From Methylobacterium sp. (GTDB lineage: Bacteria > Pseudomonadota > Alphaproteobacteria > Rhizobiales > Beijerinckiaceae): 64,000 bases of DNA. Position numbers and translations under genes: made by a program. The stretch is taken from contig JADCBP010000005.1 in NCBI GenBank assembly GCA_020253445.1, positions 124,001 to 188,000 on the forward strand, written 5' to 3'. This document shows, piece after piece, positions 26,227 to 36,552 of the stretch (positions are counted from its first letter, which is position 1; every line of letters begins with the position of its first letter). The notes beneath the pieces are model-generated. The model saw only the letters and a list, made by a program, of their open reading frames with translations. It made no database searches and was not told where the DNA came from.

Positions 26227-27843
26227 ATGGCACAGGCTCACGCGCACGCCGACGATCACGCGCATGACGTTCCGCATGGCTGGCGGCGCTATGTGTATTC
26301 CACCAACCACAAGGACATCGGCACGATGTACCTTCTCTTCGCGCTGTTCGCGGGGCTGGTGGGTGGCTTCCTTTCCATCATGATGCGCATCGAGCTTCAG
26401 GAGCCCGGTCTGCAGGTCTTCGCCAATCCGCACACGTTCAACGTGTTCGTCACGGGCCACGGGCTCATCATGATCTTCTTCATGGTGATGCCGGCGCTGA
26501 TCGGCGGCTTCGCCAACTGGTTCATCCCGATCATGATCGGCGCGCCGGACATGGCGTTCCCGCGCATGAACAATATCTCGTTCTGGCTGCTGCCGGCCGC
26601 TTTCGGCCTGCTCATCCTGTCGATGTTCGTGGAAGGTCCGGCCGGCGGCCTCGGCGTTGGCGGCGGCTGGACGATCTATCCGCCGCTCTCGACCTCGGGC
26701 CAGCCCGGCCCGGCGATGGATTTCGCGATCCTCTCGCTGCATATCGCGGGTGCCTCGTCGATCCTTGGCGCGATCAACTTCATCACCACGATCTTCAACA
26801 TGCGCGCCCCGGGCATGACGCTGCACAAGATGCCGCTCTTCGCCTGGTCGGTGCTGGTCACCGCCTTCCTGCTCGTGCTGTCGCTCCCGGTTCTTGCCGG
26901 CGGCATCACCATGCTGCTGACGGACCGCAATTTCGGCACGACCTTCTTCGCGCCGGAAGGCGGGGGTGACCCGATCCTGTTCCAGCATCTGTTCTGGTTC
27001 TTCGGTCACCCGGAAGTGTATATCCTGATCCTGCCGGCCTTCGGCATTGTCAGCCACATCGTCTCGACTTTCTCGCGCAAGCCGGTCTTCGGCTATCTCG
27101 GAATGGCCTATGCGATGGTGGCGATCGGTTTCGTCGGCTTCGTCGTGTGGGCGCACCACATGTACACCACCGGCATCAGCCTCGCGGCCCAGCAGTATTT
27201 CGTGGCGGCCACGATGGTGATCGCCGTGCCGACCGGCGTGAAGATCTTCTCCTGGATCGCGACGATGTGGGGCGGGTCGATCTCGTTTCGTCCGCCGATG
27301 GTCTGGGCGATCGGGTTCATCTTCCTGTTCACGGTCGGTGGCGTCACGGGCGTGGTGCTCGCCAATGCCGGCGTGGACCGCGTGCTGCATGACACCTATT
27401 ACGTGGTGGCGCATTTCCACTACGTGCTCTCGCTCGGCGCGGTCTTCGCGATCTTCGCCGCCTGGTACTACTGGTTCCCGAAGATGACCGGCTACATGAT
27501 CCCGGACTGGATTGGCCACAGCCACTTCGTGGTCGCGTTCGTGGGTGCCAACGTGCTGTTCTTCCCGCAGCACTTCCTGGGCCTCGCCGGCATGCCGCGG
27601 CGCTATGTGGATTATCCGGATGCCTATGCAGGCTGGAACTACATCTCCTCGATGGGTTCCTACATCTTCGCCTTCGGCCTGCTGATCTTCTTCTACGGCA
27701 TCTACCTCGCCTATAGCCGCAAGGAAAAGGCCGGCGACAACCCCTGGGGTGAAGGCGCGACCACGCTGGAATGGACCCTTTCCTCCCCGCCGCCCTTCCA
27801 CCAGTTCGAGACCCTGCCGCGGATCACCGGCTCGAACCACTAG
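26227..27843 (+). CDS. ctaD: Cytochrome c oxidase subunit I (aa3 type)
   Basis: The catalytic subunit with haem a and the haem a3-CuB centre. The 538-residue protein has twelve membrane helices, with CuB/Tyr motif [15 protein letters not shown], the HH pair in [10 protein letters not shown], and the two haem ligands in [10 protein letters not shown]. The D-channel region begins at [14 protein letters not shown]. It follows ctaC by 41 bases with an AGGAG ribosome site. Confidence 0.98.
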   Translation: MAQAHAHADDHAHDVPHGWRRYVYSTNHKDIGTMYLLFALFAGLVGGFLSIMMRIELQEPGLQVFANPHTFNVFVTGHGLIMIFFMVMPALIGGFANWFIPIMIGAPDMAFPRMNNISFWLLPAAFGLLILSMFVEGPAGGLGVGGGWTIYPPLSTSGQPGPAMDFAILSLHIAGASSILGAINFITTIFNMRAPGMTLHKMPLFAWSVLVTAFLLVLSLPVLAGGITMLLTDRNFGTTFFAPEGGGDPILFQHLFWFFGHPEVYILILPAFGIVSHIVSTFSRKPVFGYLGMAYAMVAIGFVGFVVWAHHMYTTGISLAAQQYFVAATMVIAVPTGVKIFSWIATMWGGSISFRPPMVWAIGFIFLFTVGGVTGVVLANAGVDRVLHDTYYVVAHFHYVLSLGAVFAIFAAWYYWFPKMTGYMIPDWIGHSHFVVAFVGANVLFFPQHFLGLAGMPRRYVDYPDAYAGWNYISSMGSYIFAFGLLIFFYGIYLAYSRKEKAGDNPWGEGATTLEWTLSSPPPFHQFETLPRITGSNH

Positions 27844-27851
27844 ACATCTCC

Positions 27852-27878
27852 GGCGGAGCCTTCTCGCGAGGCTCCGCC
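27852..27878 (+). other. Intergenic hairpin between ctaD and ctaB
   Basis: A perfect 9-bp stem GGCGGAGCC / GGCTCCGCC with a 9-base loop lies just after ctaD. It lacks a U-tract, so it is more likely an mRNA stabiliser or processing site that sets unequal expression of ctaD and ctaB than a terminator. Confidence 0.5.
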
Positions 27879-27953
27879 CCATCCGAAAGCGGCCCCGAGC
27901 GGCTGCTTCCGCATGGGGTCAATCCCAGAGCACAGAGTTGAGGCAGGCCAACC

Positions 27954-28910
27954 GTGAGCGACGCGGGAGCTGACATCCAGCGCAAAGCGCTGATTTCGAA
28001 CGCAGACCCAATCGATTTCTGGGCGCTGATGAAGCCGCGCGTCATGTCGCTGGTGGTGTTTACCGCGCTTGTCGGCATGCTGATCGCGCCCGGCTCGATT
28101 CATCCGGTGATCGGCGGCATCGCAATCCTCGCGATCGCGCTGGGCGGTGGTGCCTCTGGCGCGCTCAACATGTGGTATGATGCCGATATCGATCAGGTGA
28201 TGCGCCGCACATCGAGCCGGCCCATTCCCGCCGGCCGCGTTTCGCCGGACGAGGCGAAGATCTTCGGCCTGCTGCTGTCATTCTTCTCGGTGATGGTGCT
28301 GGGCCTCGCGACCAACTGGCTTGCAGGCGGTCTGCTCGCCTTCACGATCTTCTTCTATGTCGTGATCTACACGATGGCTCTGAAACGCTCGACCGCGCAG
28401 AACATCGTGATCGGCGGTGCTGCCGGAGCCTTTCCGCCGGTGATTGGCTGGGTGGCCGTGACCGGCTCGATCGCGATCGAGCCGATCGTGCTGTTCCTTA
28501 TCATCTTCCTGTGGACTCCTCCGCATTTCTGGGCGCTCGCCCTGGTGAAGAACGAGGATTACACCCGTGCGGGCGTGCCGATGCTGCCGGTTGTGGCGGG
28601 CGAGGCTGCCACGCGCCGCCAGATCCTGCTTTACACCCTCCTGCTCGCTCTTTCGGCCTTCGCGCCGGTGGCTCTGGGCTTCGGCCACTGGCTTTATCTC
28701 GCCACCGCGGTGATCGGCTCCGGCATGATGCTCCGCTGGTCCTGGATGATCCTGCGCGCCGCGACGCCGGAAGAGGATCGCAAGGCCTGCTGGTCGATGT
28801 TCGGCGGTTCGATCCTGTATCTCTTCGCGCTGTTCGCGGCCCTGCTGGTCGAGCGCATCCTGTTCCTGCTGATGCCCATGCTGTCACGCCTCACGGGGTT
28901 TGGCGCATGA
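27954..28910 (+). CDS. ctaB: Protohaem IX farnesyltransferase (haem O synthase)
   Basis: CtaB farnesylates protohaem to haem O, the precursor of the haem A needed by CtaD. The 318-residue membrane protein has about nine helices and the two Asp-rich prenyltransferase motifs [15 protein letters not shown] and the later [16 protein letters not shown]. Translation starts at GTG, giving the expected N-terminus. Its stop overlaps the start of the next small gene (ATGA). Confidence 0.97.
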   Translation: MSDAGADIQRKALISNADPIDFWALMKPRVMSLVVFTALVGMLIAPGSIHPVIGGIAILAIALGGGASGALNMWYDADIDQVMRRTSSRPIPAGRVSPDEAKIFGLLLSFFSVMVLGLATNWLAGGLLAFTIFFYVVIYTMALKRSTAQNIVIGGAAGAFPPVIGWVAVTGSIAIEPIVLFLIIFLWTPPHFWALALVKNEDYTRAGVPMLPVVAGEAATRRQILLYTLLLALSAFAPVALGFGHWLYLATAVIGSGMMLRWSWMILRAATPEEDRKACWSMFGGSILYLFALFAALLVERILFLLMPMLSRLTGFGA

Positions 28911-29074
28911 GCGAAACGCCCAGGCCGGAAGGCATCGTTCTCACGCCCGAGGAGAAGGCGCGCCGCCAGCGCCGCTCGCGCGCCATCGCGCTTTCGGTCG
29001 TGGGCCTTGTCGTGCTGTTCTACGTCATCACCATTTTCAAGATGGGACCGGCCATTCTGGCCCGGCCGATGTGA
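28907..29074 (+). CDS. coxF: Small CoxF-like membrane protein of the oxidase operon
   Basis: A 55-residue protein with a charged N-terminus ([14 protein letters not shown]) and one membrane helix ([19 protein letters not shown]). Its position between ctaB and ctaG, with ATGA overlap to ctaB, is where CoxF-like proteins sit in alphaproteobacterial oxidase operons. It probably aids oxidase assembly, but that is inferred from position. It is easily missed because of its length. Confidence 0.8.
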   Translation: MSETPRPEGIVLTPEEKARRQRRSRAIALSVVGLVVLFYVITIFKMGPAILARPM

Positions 29075-29078
29075 CGCC

Positions 29079-29690
29079 ATGGATCGCGAAAAGACCGCTC
29101 CCCGCCCCGTGATGATCGACCCCCGCCGCAACCTGCGCGTCGCAGGCTATGCGCTGGGCGGCACGCTTTTCATGCTCGGCATGTCGTTTGCCGCGGTGCC
29201 GCTCTACGATCTCTTCTGCCGCGTGACCGGCTATGGCGGCACGACGCAGGTTGCCGTGAAGGCCCCGGACCGCATGACCGAGCGGCTCTTCACCATCCGC
29301 ATGGATGCGAATGTCGCGCCGGGCCTGGGCTGGCTGTTCGAGCCGGAAATGCCCACGGTTTCGGTGAAGGGCGGCGAAGTGCGCACGGTGAGCTACACCA
29401 TCCGCAATGCGACGGACCGCACCGTGACCGGCATTGCGAGCTACAATGTCTCGCCGGATCAGGCTGGCGCGTGGTTCAACAAGATCGCCTGCTTCTGCTT
29501 CAACGAGATCACCCTCCATCCGGGCGAGAGCCGCACGGAGGAAGTGGTGTTCTTTGTCGATCCGGAGATCTCGAAGGAAAAGAACCTCGATTTCCTCCAG
29601 ACCATCACCTTGTCCTACACGTTTTTTCCCGCCAAGAACGCGTCAAAGCCACTCGCGGATGCCGCATCCGCGCTTGCGCCGGCGCGCTGA
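29079..29690 (+). CDS. ctaG: Cytochrome c oxidase assembly protein CtaG (Cox11)
   Basis: CtaG/Cox11 delivers copper to the CuB site of subunit I. The 203-residue protein has one N-terminal membrane helix (AGYALGGTLFMLGMSFAAV) and a periplasmic domain. The copper-binding pair is in IACFCFNEITL, and the FFVDPEI and LSYTFF segments match the family. The ATG was chosen because the conserved region starts soon after; it sits four bases after the coxF-like stop. Confidence 0.96.
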   Translation: MDREKTAPRPVMIDPRRNLRVAGYALGGTLFMLGMSFAAVPLYDLFCRVTGYGGTTQVAVKAPDRMTERLFTIRMDANVAPGLGWLFEPEMPTVSVKGGEVRTVSYTIRNATDRTVTGIASYNVSPDQAGAWFNKIACFCFNEITLHPGESRTEEVVFFVDPEISKEKNLDFLQTITLSYTFFPAKNASKPLADAASALAPAR

Positions 29691-29733
29691 CGGGATCACA
29701 AGCCGGAACGCCTAACGAAGAAGGGGGCCTCGG

Positions 29734-30603
29734 ATGGCCAACGCGCACGCCAAGAACCATGATTACCACATCTTGCCGCTGAGCCCGTGGCCGTTCATCG
29801 GCTCGGTCTCGGCTTTCGTCATGGCGGTTGGTGCCGTGATGTGGATGAAGAAGATGACGCTCGGCGGCATGGCGGTTGGGAGTTACCTTACCATCGCGGG
29901 CCTCATCGGCGTGCTCTACACCATGTATGGCTGGTGGGCCGATGTGGTGCGCGAGGCCGAATCGGGGGATCACACCCGCGTGGTGCAGATGCACCATCGC
30001 TACGGCATGATCCTGTTCATCGCTTCGGAAGTGATGTTTTTCGTGGCCTGGTTCTGGGCCTATTTCGATGCGGCGATCTTTGCCGGCGAGGCCATCCAGT
30101 ATACCCGCACCGAACTGACGGGGGGGCAATGGCCTCCGAAGGGCATCGCGGTCTTCAACCCATGGGAATTGCCGCTCTTCAACACGCTGATCCTGCTCAC
30201 CTCGGGCACGACCGTCACCTGGGCGCATCATGCGCTGCTGCATGGCGATCGCGAAGCGGTGAAGAAGGCTCTTTGGCTCACCATTCTGCTCGGCGTTCTG
30301 TTTTCGCTGGTGCAAATCTATGAATACAGCCACGCCGCCTTCAAGTTCTCGGGCCATATCTATGGCGCGACCTTCTTCATGGCGACGGGCTTCCATGGCT
30401 TCCACGTCTTCGTGGGCACCATTTTCCTCGCGGTGTGCCTTGCGCGCGTCTACAAGGGCCACTTCACGCCGAAGCAGCATCTCGGCTTCGAATTCGCGGC
30501 CTGGTATTGGCATTTCGTGGATGTGGTGTGGCTGTTCCTCTTTGCCGCCATCTATGTCTGGGGTTCGAATTTCGGCTTCGCGCCGAACATTCTCGGGCAC
30601 TGA
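29734..30603 (+). CDS. ctaE: Cytochrome c oxidase subunit III
   Basis: A 289-residue seven-helix subunit that stabilises the oxidase and supports proton uptake. The start [16 protein letters not shown] and the segments [32 protein letters not shown] and [14 protein letters not shown] are diagnostic. A Rho-independent-like hairpin follows its stop, before the SURF1 gene. Confidence 0.97.
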   Translation: MANAHAKNHDYHILPLSPWPFIGSVSAFVMAVGAVMWMKKMTLGGMAVGSYLTIAGLIGVLYTMYGWWADVVREAESGDHTRVVQMHHRYGMILFIASEVMFFVAWFWAYFDAAIFAGEAIQYTRTELTGGQWPPKGIAVFNPWELPLFNTLILLTSGTTVTWAHHALLHGDREAVKKALWLTILLGVLFSLVQIYEYSHAAFKFSGHIYGATFFMATGFHGFHVFVGTIFLAVCLARVYKGHFTPKQHLGFEFAAWYWHFVDVVWLFLFAAIYVWGSNFGFAPNILGH

Positions 30604-30625
30604 CCGCCCCGACACCGCAATCCGG

Positions 30626-30652
30626 AAGGGCGGCCGCGTGCCGCCCTTTTTT
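30626..30652 (+). terminator. Intrinsic terminator or attenuator between ctaE and SURF1 gene
   Basis: A perfect 9-bp stem AAGGGCGGC / GCCGCCCTT with a 5-base loop, followed by TTTT. It lies 22 bases after the ctaE stop and about 30 bases before the SURF1 start, so part of the transcripts probably end here. Confidence 0.8.
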
Positions 30653-30682
30653 CGTGGAGGCACCAAGAGCGAGTATCGAGTG

Positions 30683-31510
30683 ATGCGCGGCCGCAGCCTT
30701 CTTTTCTTCATGGCCTTCACGCTCGTGGGCACGCTGGTGCTGCTCGGGCTCGGCACCTGGCAATGGCAGCGCCGCGCCGAGAAACGGGAGTTCATCGCGG
30801 CCATCGAGGCTGCGGCGAAAGGGCCGCCAAATTCGTTCGCGCGGGCGCAGATCTGGGACCGCGTCACCATCACTGGGCGCTTCCTGCCCGACAGGATCGC
30901 CTATGTGCGCACCTCCCGCCCCGCGCCGAAGCCCGGCGAGCGTGATTCGCGCGGCCGCGTGCCGGCGAGCGGTTTCGGTGTGTGGGTCATGCAGGCGTTT
31001 GAGCCACTTGATGCAGGCAAAGACGAATATGGCAAAACCTATTCCGTGCTTGTTTCACGCGGTTTTCTGCCCACGCTGCCAAACGGGGCGATACCTCCGT
31101 TCGAGACGCCATCTGGTGAGGTGACGCTCACCGGATTTCTTCGCCCCGCCGAGAAAGAAGGGATATTTCCGCCCTATAACAATCCGGCGAAGGGCGTGTT
31201 CTTTTTTCGTGATGCGGGGCAGATCGCTGCTTTCTTGAAGCTCCCGAACGCTCCGAAGGCGAGCGACTCGCTTCCCGCGTTTGCGACCTTCATCGACCGC
31301 GAAGCGCTGCCCGACGAAACCGCCCCACCCTTCGGCGTGGAGGTGAAGGACTTCCTCAAGGCCATTCCCAACAACCACCTCGAATACGCGATCACCTGGT
31401 GGAGCCTTGCGGCGACCAATATCGCGGTGGCCGGATTTTTCCTCTTCGCGCGCCGGCGCAGGAAACTTGGTCTTGCCAGCGACGAAAACGCCGTGACGGA
31501 CGCAAACTGA
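30683..31510 (+). CDS. SURF1 family oxidase assembly protein
   Basis: SURF1 proteins help insert haem a into subunit I. The 275-residue protein has the two-helix layout of the family: an N-terminal helix (LLFFMAFTLVGTLVLLGLG) followed by TWQWQRRAEKREFI, an intermembrane domain with RGFLP, and a C-terminal helix preceded by NNHLEYAITWWSLA. The ATG matches the family start; GTG three bases before is possible. Separated from ctaE by the terminator-like hairpin. Confidence 0.95.
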   Translation: MRGRSLLFFMAFTLVGTLVLLGLGTWQWQRRAEKREFIAAIEAAAKGPPNSFARAQIWDRVTITGRFLPDRIAYVRTSRPAPKPGERDSRGRVPASGFGVWVMQAFEPLDAGKDEYGKTYSVLVSRGFLPTLPNGAIPPFETPSGEVTLTGFLRPAEKEGIFPPYNNPAKGVFFFRDAGQIAAFLKLPNAPKASDSLPAFATFIDREALPDETAPPFGVEVKDFLKAIPNNHLEYAITWWSLAATNIAVAGFFLFARRRRKLGLASDENAVTDAN

Positions 31511-31527
31511 TCGGTTAAACGCCGTTC

Positions 31528-32922
31528 ATGCGCTATAACTCGACCCGCGGCCTCGCGCCCTCCCTCGACTTCTCGGAATGCATGCTGGCCGGGCTTGCCC
31601 GCGATGGCGGCCTTTATGTTCCCGAGAACTGGCCGCAGGTTTCGCACAGCGAGATCGCCGCCTATGCCGGCCAGCCCTTTCACGCCGTGGCCTTTGATGT
31701 CATCCGCCGCTTCACGGGTGGCTCCATTCCCGATGCGGTGCTGAAGCAGGCCTGCGAAGCGGCCTACGCGAGCTTCGCGCACAAGGCCGTGACGCCCCTG
31801 CAGCAGATCGGCCCGAACCGCTTCATTCTCGAATTGTTCCATGGCCCGACGCTCGCCTTCAAGGATGTCGCGATGCAGTTGCTCGCACGCCTGATGGATC
31901 ACGCTCTCCAGGTGAAGGGCCAGCGCGCGACGATCGTGGGCGCAACCTCCGGCGATACCGGCGGGGCTGCCATCGAGGCTTTCCGCGCGAGCAAGCGGGC
32001 GGATGTCTTCATCCTCTTCCCGAAGGGCCGCGTCTCCGATGTGCAGCGTCGGATGATGACCACCCCCGCCGAGGCGCATATCCACGCGCTCTCGATTGCG
32101 GGGAATTTCGACGATTGCCAGGCCCTCGTGAAGGGCATGTTCAACAATCACGCCTTCCGCGATTCCGTTGGCCTTTCGGGCGTGAATTCCATCAACTGGG
32201 TGCGCATCGTCGCGCAGGTGACGTATTACTTTGTCGCGGCCGTGGCGCTCGGGGCGCCGCATCGGAAAATCGCTTTCTCCGTGCCCACCGGCAATTTCGG
32301 CGACATCTTCGCCGGGCATGTCGCGCGGCGCATGGGGTTGCCGATCGAGACGCTGATCGTCGCCACCAACGCGAATGACATCCTCGCGCGCACGCTTGCC
32401 ACAGGCCGCTACGAGACCCGCAGCGTGGAAGCCACGACCTCGCCCTCGATGGATATCCAGGTCTCCTCGAATTTCGAACGCCTGCTTTTCGAGGCCACCG
32501 GGAACGATGCCGCTGCGGTGCGCTCCATGATGGAGAGCCTGAAGCAATCCGGCAGCTTCACCCTGCCGGAGACGGTGCTCGCCAAGATCCGCGCCGAGTT
32601 CCATGCCCATCGCGGCAGCGAGCCGGAAGTTGCGGAGATCATTCGCCGGACCCTGGCCGAAAGCGCCTATCTGCTGGAGCCGCATACCGCGACCGGCGTG
32701 ATCGCGGCGGAGAAGGCCGGGCTTCCGGCCTCCGTGCCGCTCGTGGTGCTTGCCACCGCCGCGCCCGCCAAGTTGCCGGATGCGATCCGCGCGATCACCG
32801 GGCTTGTGGCCGGATTGCCGCCGCGCCTCGCGCATCTCATGACCGATCCAGAGCGCATGGTGGAATTGCCCAATGCACTCGCGGATCTCGAGGCCCATAT
32901 TCGGGCCAAACGCTGGGCGTGA
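31528..32922 (+). CDS. thrC: Threonine synthase
   Basis: ThrC converts O-phosphohomoserine to threonine. The 464-residue PLP enzyme has its cofactor lysine at Lys112 in GPTLAFKDVAMQ, the N-terminal YNSTRG motif, GATSGDTGGAAIEAF phosphate-binding loop, and NSINWVRIVAQVTYYF. It starts 18 bases after the SURF1 stop and overlaps the GNAT start. The enzyme for the preceding step, ThrB, is 7 kb away on the other strand. Confidence 0.97.
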   Translation: MRYNSTRGLAPSLDFSECMLAGLARDGGLYVPENWPQVSHSEIAAYAGQPFHAVAFDVIRRFTGGSIPDAVLKQACEAAYASFAHKAVTPLQQIGPNRFILELFHGPTLAFKDVAMQLLARLMDHALQVKGQRATIVGATSGDTGGAAIEAFRASKRADVFILFPKGRVSDVQRRMMTTPAEAHIHALSIAGNFDDCQALVKGMFNNHAFRDSVGLSGVNSINWVRIVAQVTYYFVAAVALGAPHRKIAFSVPTGNFGDIFAGHVARRMGLPIETLIVATNANDILARTLATGRYETRSVEATTSPSMDIQVSSNFERLLFEATGNDAAAVRSMMESLKQSGSFTLPETVLAKIRAEFHAHRGSEPEVAEIIRRTLAESAYLLEPHTATGVIAAEKAGLPASVPLVVLATAAPAKLPDAIRAITGLVAGLPPRLAHLMTDPERMVELPNALADLEAHIRAKRWA

Positions 32923-33542
32923 TGAGCATGCGCTGGTTCTTCAAGGGCGTGAAAGGTCTGGGCCGGCCGCCCCTCCCCCAGATTTCCGGGAACGGCCTCA
33001 TCCTTCGCACGCCGGAAATGGCCGATTTTCCCGCCTGGGTTGCCTTGCGGGAACAGTCCCGCGGCTTTCTCGCGCCCTGGGAGCCCCTCTGGCCGGAGGA
33101 TGATCTGAGCCGCAGCACCTACCGTCGGCGGCTGGTTCGCCTGCGCAAGGAAGCGGCGGAGGAATCCGGCTTTTCGTTCCTGATCTTCACGGAAGAAACC
33201 GGCCAGCTCCTTGGTGGAATCACCCTCTCGAACATCCGGCGGCGGGCGGCCCAGACCGGCACGCTCGGCTACTGGATGGGGGAGCCCTTCGCCCGCCATG
33301 GATTCATGACCAAATCCGTGCGGCTGCTGAGCGACTTCGCCTTCCGGACATTGGGCCTCGAACGGCTGGAGGCTGCCTGCCTGCCGGAGAATGTCGCGTC
33401 GATCCGCGTCCTTGAAAAGGCCGGCTTTCGGCGCGAAGGCTATGCGCGCGCCTATCTCGCCATTGCCGGGCGGCGGCGCGACCATCTGCTCTACGGCCTG
33501 TTGAAATCGGATCTTTTCCCGCCTGATTCTGCCGCACCGTAA
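32922..33542 (+). CDS. GNAT acetyltransferase, RimJ/RimL-like
   Basis: A 206-residue member of the RimJ/RimL branch that acetylates protein or small-molecule amines using acetyl-CoA. The domain starts at LILRTPEMADFPAW; GYWMGEPFARHGFMTKSV is the acetyl-CoA-binding A motif region, and CLPENVASIRVLEKAGF is the typical C-terminal motif. The ATG is coupled to the thrC stop (TGATG); a GTG one codon earlier is possible. The ribosomal target is only one option. Confidence 0.9.
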   Translation: MSMRWFFKGVKGLGRPPLPQISGNGLILRTPEMADFPAWVALREQSRGFLAPWEPLWPEDDLSRSTYRRRLVRLRKEAAEESGFSFLIFTEETGQLLGGITLSNIRRRAAQTGTLGYWMGEPFARHGFMTKSVRLLSDFAFRTLGLERLEAACLPENVASIRVLEKAGFRREGYARAYLAIAGRRRDHLLYGLLKSDLFPPDSAAP

Positions 33543-33597
33543 CCATGCCAAGCGTGCCGCGCTTGCTGCAAGAGAGACCGGACGTTACCACTCGACC

Positions 33598-36546
33598 ATG
33601 ATGCGGCGCGTTGCTTCCCTCCCGCCCGGATATGCCCCGAACCGAAAGGTTCGCGGCAATGCCGCGCCTCGCTTTTCGCCGCTCGCGCTGGTGCTGCTTT
33701 TTCTTGCCCTGCTTGCTCCGCTTTCCGCCGCGCGCGCGCTCGATGCGATCCGCATCACGCCACAATCCGAGGCGATTGACCTGCTTCCCGCGATCCAGAC
33801 CTACCAGTCACGCGAGGATCGCCTCGAAATCCAGACCGCGCGCGACGCGAATGGCATCGTGCGCCGCATCGAGGTGCAGGCCCGCGAGGCCGGCGCCCGC
33901 CCGCGCTGGATCGCCTTCGCGTTGCAGAACGATTCGAACGAGACCATCGAACGCGTGCTCGTGGCCCCGCGCTTCAAGCTGGCCGGCTCGGGGGTCTTCT
34001 GGCCGGATCTCGCCTCGGTGCGAATCGAGGCGATCACGGCGAGCCATGGCTTCCGCCCGGAGCGCGAGGAAGGCACCGAGGCCGATCTCTTCGCGATCAC
34101 GCTCGAACCCGGCGCGATCGTCACCTTCGTGGCCGAATTGCGCGGCTCGCGCCTGCCCGAACTCACCCTGTGGGACCCGGAGGTCTACAAGGACAAGCTC
34201 AACGCTCTGACGCTCTATCGCGGCATCGTGACCGGCATTGCCGGCCTTCTGGCGATCTTCCTCACCATCGTGCTCACCCTGCGCGCGGCTCTGATCTTTC
34301 CGGCCTCGGCGGCGCTGGCTTGGTCGGTCCTCGTCTATCTCGGAATTGATTTCGGCTTCATCGGCCGGTTCTTCGCGCTCCGGCCGGAGGTCGAGAACAT
34401 CTATCGCGCCGGCGCGGAAGCGGTGCTGGGCGGCACCTTGCTGGTGTTCCTCTTCGCCTATCTCAACCTCAACCGCTGGCATGCGCGCTACGGGCATATC
34501 ACGCTCGTCTGGCTGGGCCTGCTCGGCGCGCTGATTGCGCTGTCGAGCATCGATCCCAGCGTGGCCTCGGGCATTGCCCGCATCTCGATGGCGGCGATCG
34601 CCGTGATCGGCTTCGTGCTCATCGTCTATCTCGCCTTCCACCGCTATGACCGGGCGATGATGCTGGTCCCGACCTGGTTCCTGCTGCTGGTCTGGGTGGG
34701 CGGCGCGGCCTTGGTTGTTTCCGGGCAGGTGACGAACGATGTGGCTGCCCCTGCCCTGCTGGGGGGCCTCGTGCTCATCGTGCTGATGATCGCCTTCACC
34801 GTGATGCAGAATGTCTTCTCTTCCGGTGCCGTGATCAGCGGCGCGGTCCCCGATGCCGAGCGCAAGGCCCTCGCTTTCGTGGGCGGCGGCGACCTGCTCT
34901 TCGACTGGGATGTCAGCGACGACCACATGCATCTGTCGCCAGAACTCGAAATGCATCTCGGCCTGGAACGGGGCACGCTGGATGGTCGCGCCTCGGTGCT
35001 CATCAACGTGATTCATCCGGCTGACCGAGACCGTTATCGCGCGGCGCTGGATGCCATGATCGAGCAGAAGCGCGGGCGCATCGGGCAGGATTTCCGCCTG
35101 ATGGCGCGCGATGGCTCGACCGTCTGGTATCGCCTGAAGGCCCGGCCGGTGGTGAACCGCGATGGCGAGGTGATTCGCATCGTCGGCAGCCTGCTCGACG
35201 TCACCGCCGTGCACACCACGCAGGATCGCCTCCTGCATGATGCGATCCACGACCACCTGACGGGGCTTCCGAACCGCCGCCTGCTGCTCGATCGCCTCGA
35301 GACCTCGCTGATCAACGCGCGGCATGGTGGCGCGGGCGCGCGCAAGCCGGCGCTGATCCTGCTCGATATCGACCGGTTCAAGCAGGTGAACGAATCCGTG
35401 GGGGTTTCGGCCGGTGACATCATCCTGCTCACGGTCGCCCGGCGGCTCGCCCGCGTGGTCCGGCCGGGCGACACGCTGGCGCGCATTTCCGGCGACAGTT
35501 TCGCGCTCATCGTGCTTTCCGAACAGGAGCCGCAGCGCGTTGTCGCGCTGGCCGATCTGGTGCGGCGCGCCGTGTCGACCCCCATCACACATGGCGAGCG
35601 GCAGATCTACCTCACTGGCTCGGTGGGGGTGGCGCTGCTGGATGAAACCTCGTTGAATGACAAGGAAGCCTTCATCCGCAATGCGGAGCTGGCGGCAATT
35701 CACGCCAAGCGGACGGGGCGCGACCGCGTGGAGATCTACCGAGGCTCCATGCGCAACACGCCGCATGACCGGTTCAGCCTCTCGAACGATCTGCGTCACG
35801 CCATCGAGCGCAACGAGCTGGAGGTGCAGTTCCAGCCGATCGTGCGGCTGGAGGATCGCTCCATCGCCGGTTTCGAGGCGCTGATCCGCTGGAACCATCC
35901 GCGCCTCGGCCGATTGCCGCCGGGTGAGTTCATCTCGATCGCGGAAGAGAGCGGCCTGATCGTTGATATCGGCCTGTTCGTGCTGGAAACGACGGCGCGC
36001 GAACTCTCCGCCTGGCAGCAATCCCTCGTCGTCGATCCGCCGATCTTCGCGAGCGTGAATGTCTCCAGTCGCCAGCTCATCCGGCAGGATATCCTGCAGG
36101 ATCTCAAGAACGTGCTCCTGCGCCACCCTTGCGCGCGAGGCTCGCTGAAGCTCGAGATCACCGAGACCTTGGTGATGGAAAACCCGGAATATGCCGCGCA
36201 GATCCTCGAAAAGGCACGCGAGCTTGGCGCCGGCCTCGCGCTTGACGATTTCGGCACGGGCTTCTCTTCGCTCTCCTATCTCCAGCGCTTCCCCTTCGAC
36301 ACGCTGAAGATCGACCAGAGTTTCGTGCGGCACGACGAGACCGGCAAACGTCCGCTCATCCTGCGTTCCATCGTGGGCCTCGCGCAGGATCTCGGGATGG
36401 ATATCGTGGCGGAGGGGGCCGAATCCGAGGCTGATACGGTGGAACTCTTCCAGCTGGGCTGCCAGTTCGCGCAAGGCTACGTATTCGGAGCGGCGATCAG
36501 CATTGATCAGGCGCGCAAGCTCATCGGGCTTTCGAGCGCAGCCTGA
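33598..36546 (+). CDS. Membrane PAS-GGDEF-EAL protein with degenerate GGDEF
   Basis: A 982-residue putative cyclic-di-GMP signalling protein. The order is: signal/first helix (~25-47), an exported beta-rich sensor region (~50-200), about six to seven membrane helices (~205-410), a PAS domain (~425-545), GGDEF (~550-710) and EAL (~720-970). The GGDEF signature reads S631-G-D-S-F635, so diguanylate cyclase activity is probably lost, although GTP binding could remain. The EAL domain looks intact: EALIRW at 760-765, ETLVMEN, DDFGTGFSS and DTLKIDQSFV. It is therefore likely a phosphodiesterase. The N-terminal layout resembles 7TM-DISM sensors. The nearby ATG pair leaves the exact start open. Confidence 0.92.
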   Translation: MMRRVASLPPGYAPNRKVRGNAAPRFSPLALVLLFLALLAPLSAARALDAIRITPQSEAIDLLPAIQTYQSREDRLEIQTARDANGIVRRIEVQAREAGARPRWIAFALQNDSNETIERVLVAPRFKLAGSGVFWPDLASVRIEAITASHGFRPEREEGTEADLFAITLEPGAIVTFVAELRGSRLPELTLWDPEVYKDKLNALTLYRGIVTGIAGLLAIFLTIVLTLRAALIFPASAALAWSVLVYLGIDFGFIGRFFALRPEVENIYRAGAEAVLGGTLLVFLFAYLNLNRWHARYGHITLVWLGLLGALIALSSIDPSVASGIARISMAAIAVIGFVLIVYLAFHRYDRAMMLVPTWFLLLVWVGGAALVVSGQVTNDVAAPALLGGLVLIVLMIAFTVMQNVFSSGAVISGAVPDAERKALAFVGGGDLLFDWDVSDDHMHLSPELEMHLGLERGTLDGRASVLINVIHPADRDRYRAALDAMIEQKRGRIGQDFRLMARDGSTVWYRLKARPVVNRDGEVIRIVGSLLDVTAVHTTQDRLLHDAIHDHLTGLPNRRLLLDRLETSLINARHGGAGARKPALILLDIDRFKQVNESVGVSAGDIILLTVARRLARVVRPGDTLARISGDSFALIVLSEQEPQRVVALADLVRRAVSTPITHGERQIYLTGSVGVALLDETSLNDKEAFIRNAELAAIHAKRTGRDRVEIYRGSMRNTPHDRFSLSNDLRHAIERNELEVQFQPIVRLEDRSIAGFEALIRWNHPRLGRLPPGEFISIAEESGLIVDIGLFVLETTARELSAWQQSLVVDPPIFASVNVSSRQLIRQDILQDLKNVLLRHPCARGSLKLEITETLVMENPEYAAQILEKARELGAGLALDDFGTGFSSLSYLQRFPFDTLKIDQSFVRHDETGKRPLILRSIVGLAQDLGMDIVAEGAESEADTVELFQLGCQFAQGYVFGAAISIDQARKLIGLSSAA

Positions 36547-36552
36547 GATGCT

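Noticed and set aside
33808-36474. 888-codon minus-strand frame within the GGDEF-EAL gene
   Set aside because: Composition rich in His, Arg, Asp and Glu without any motif; shadow of the real gene.
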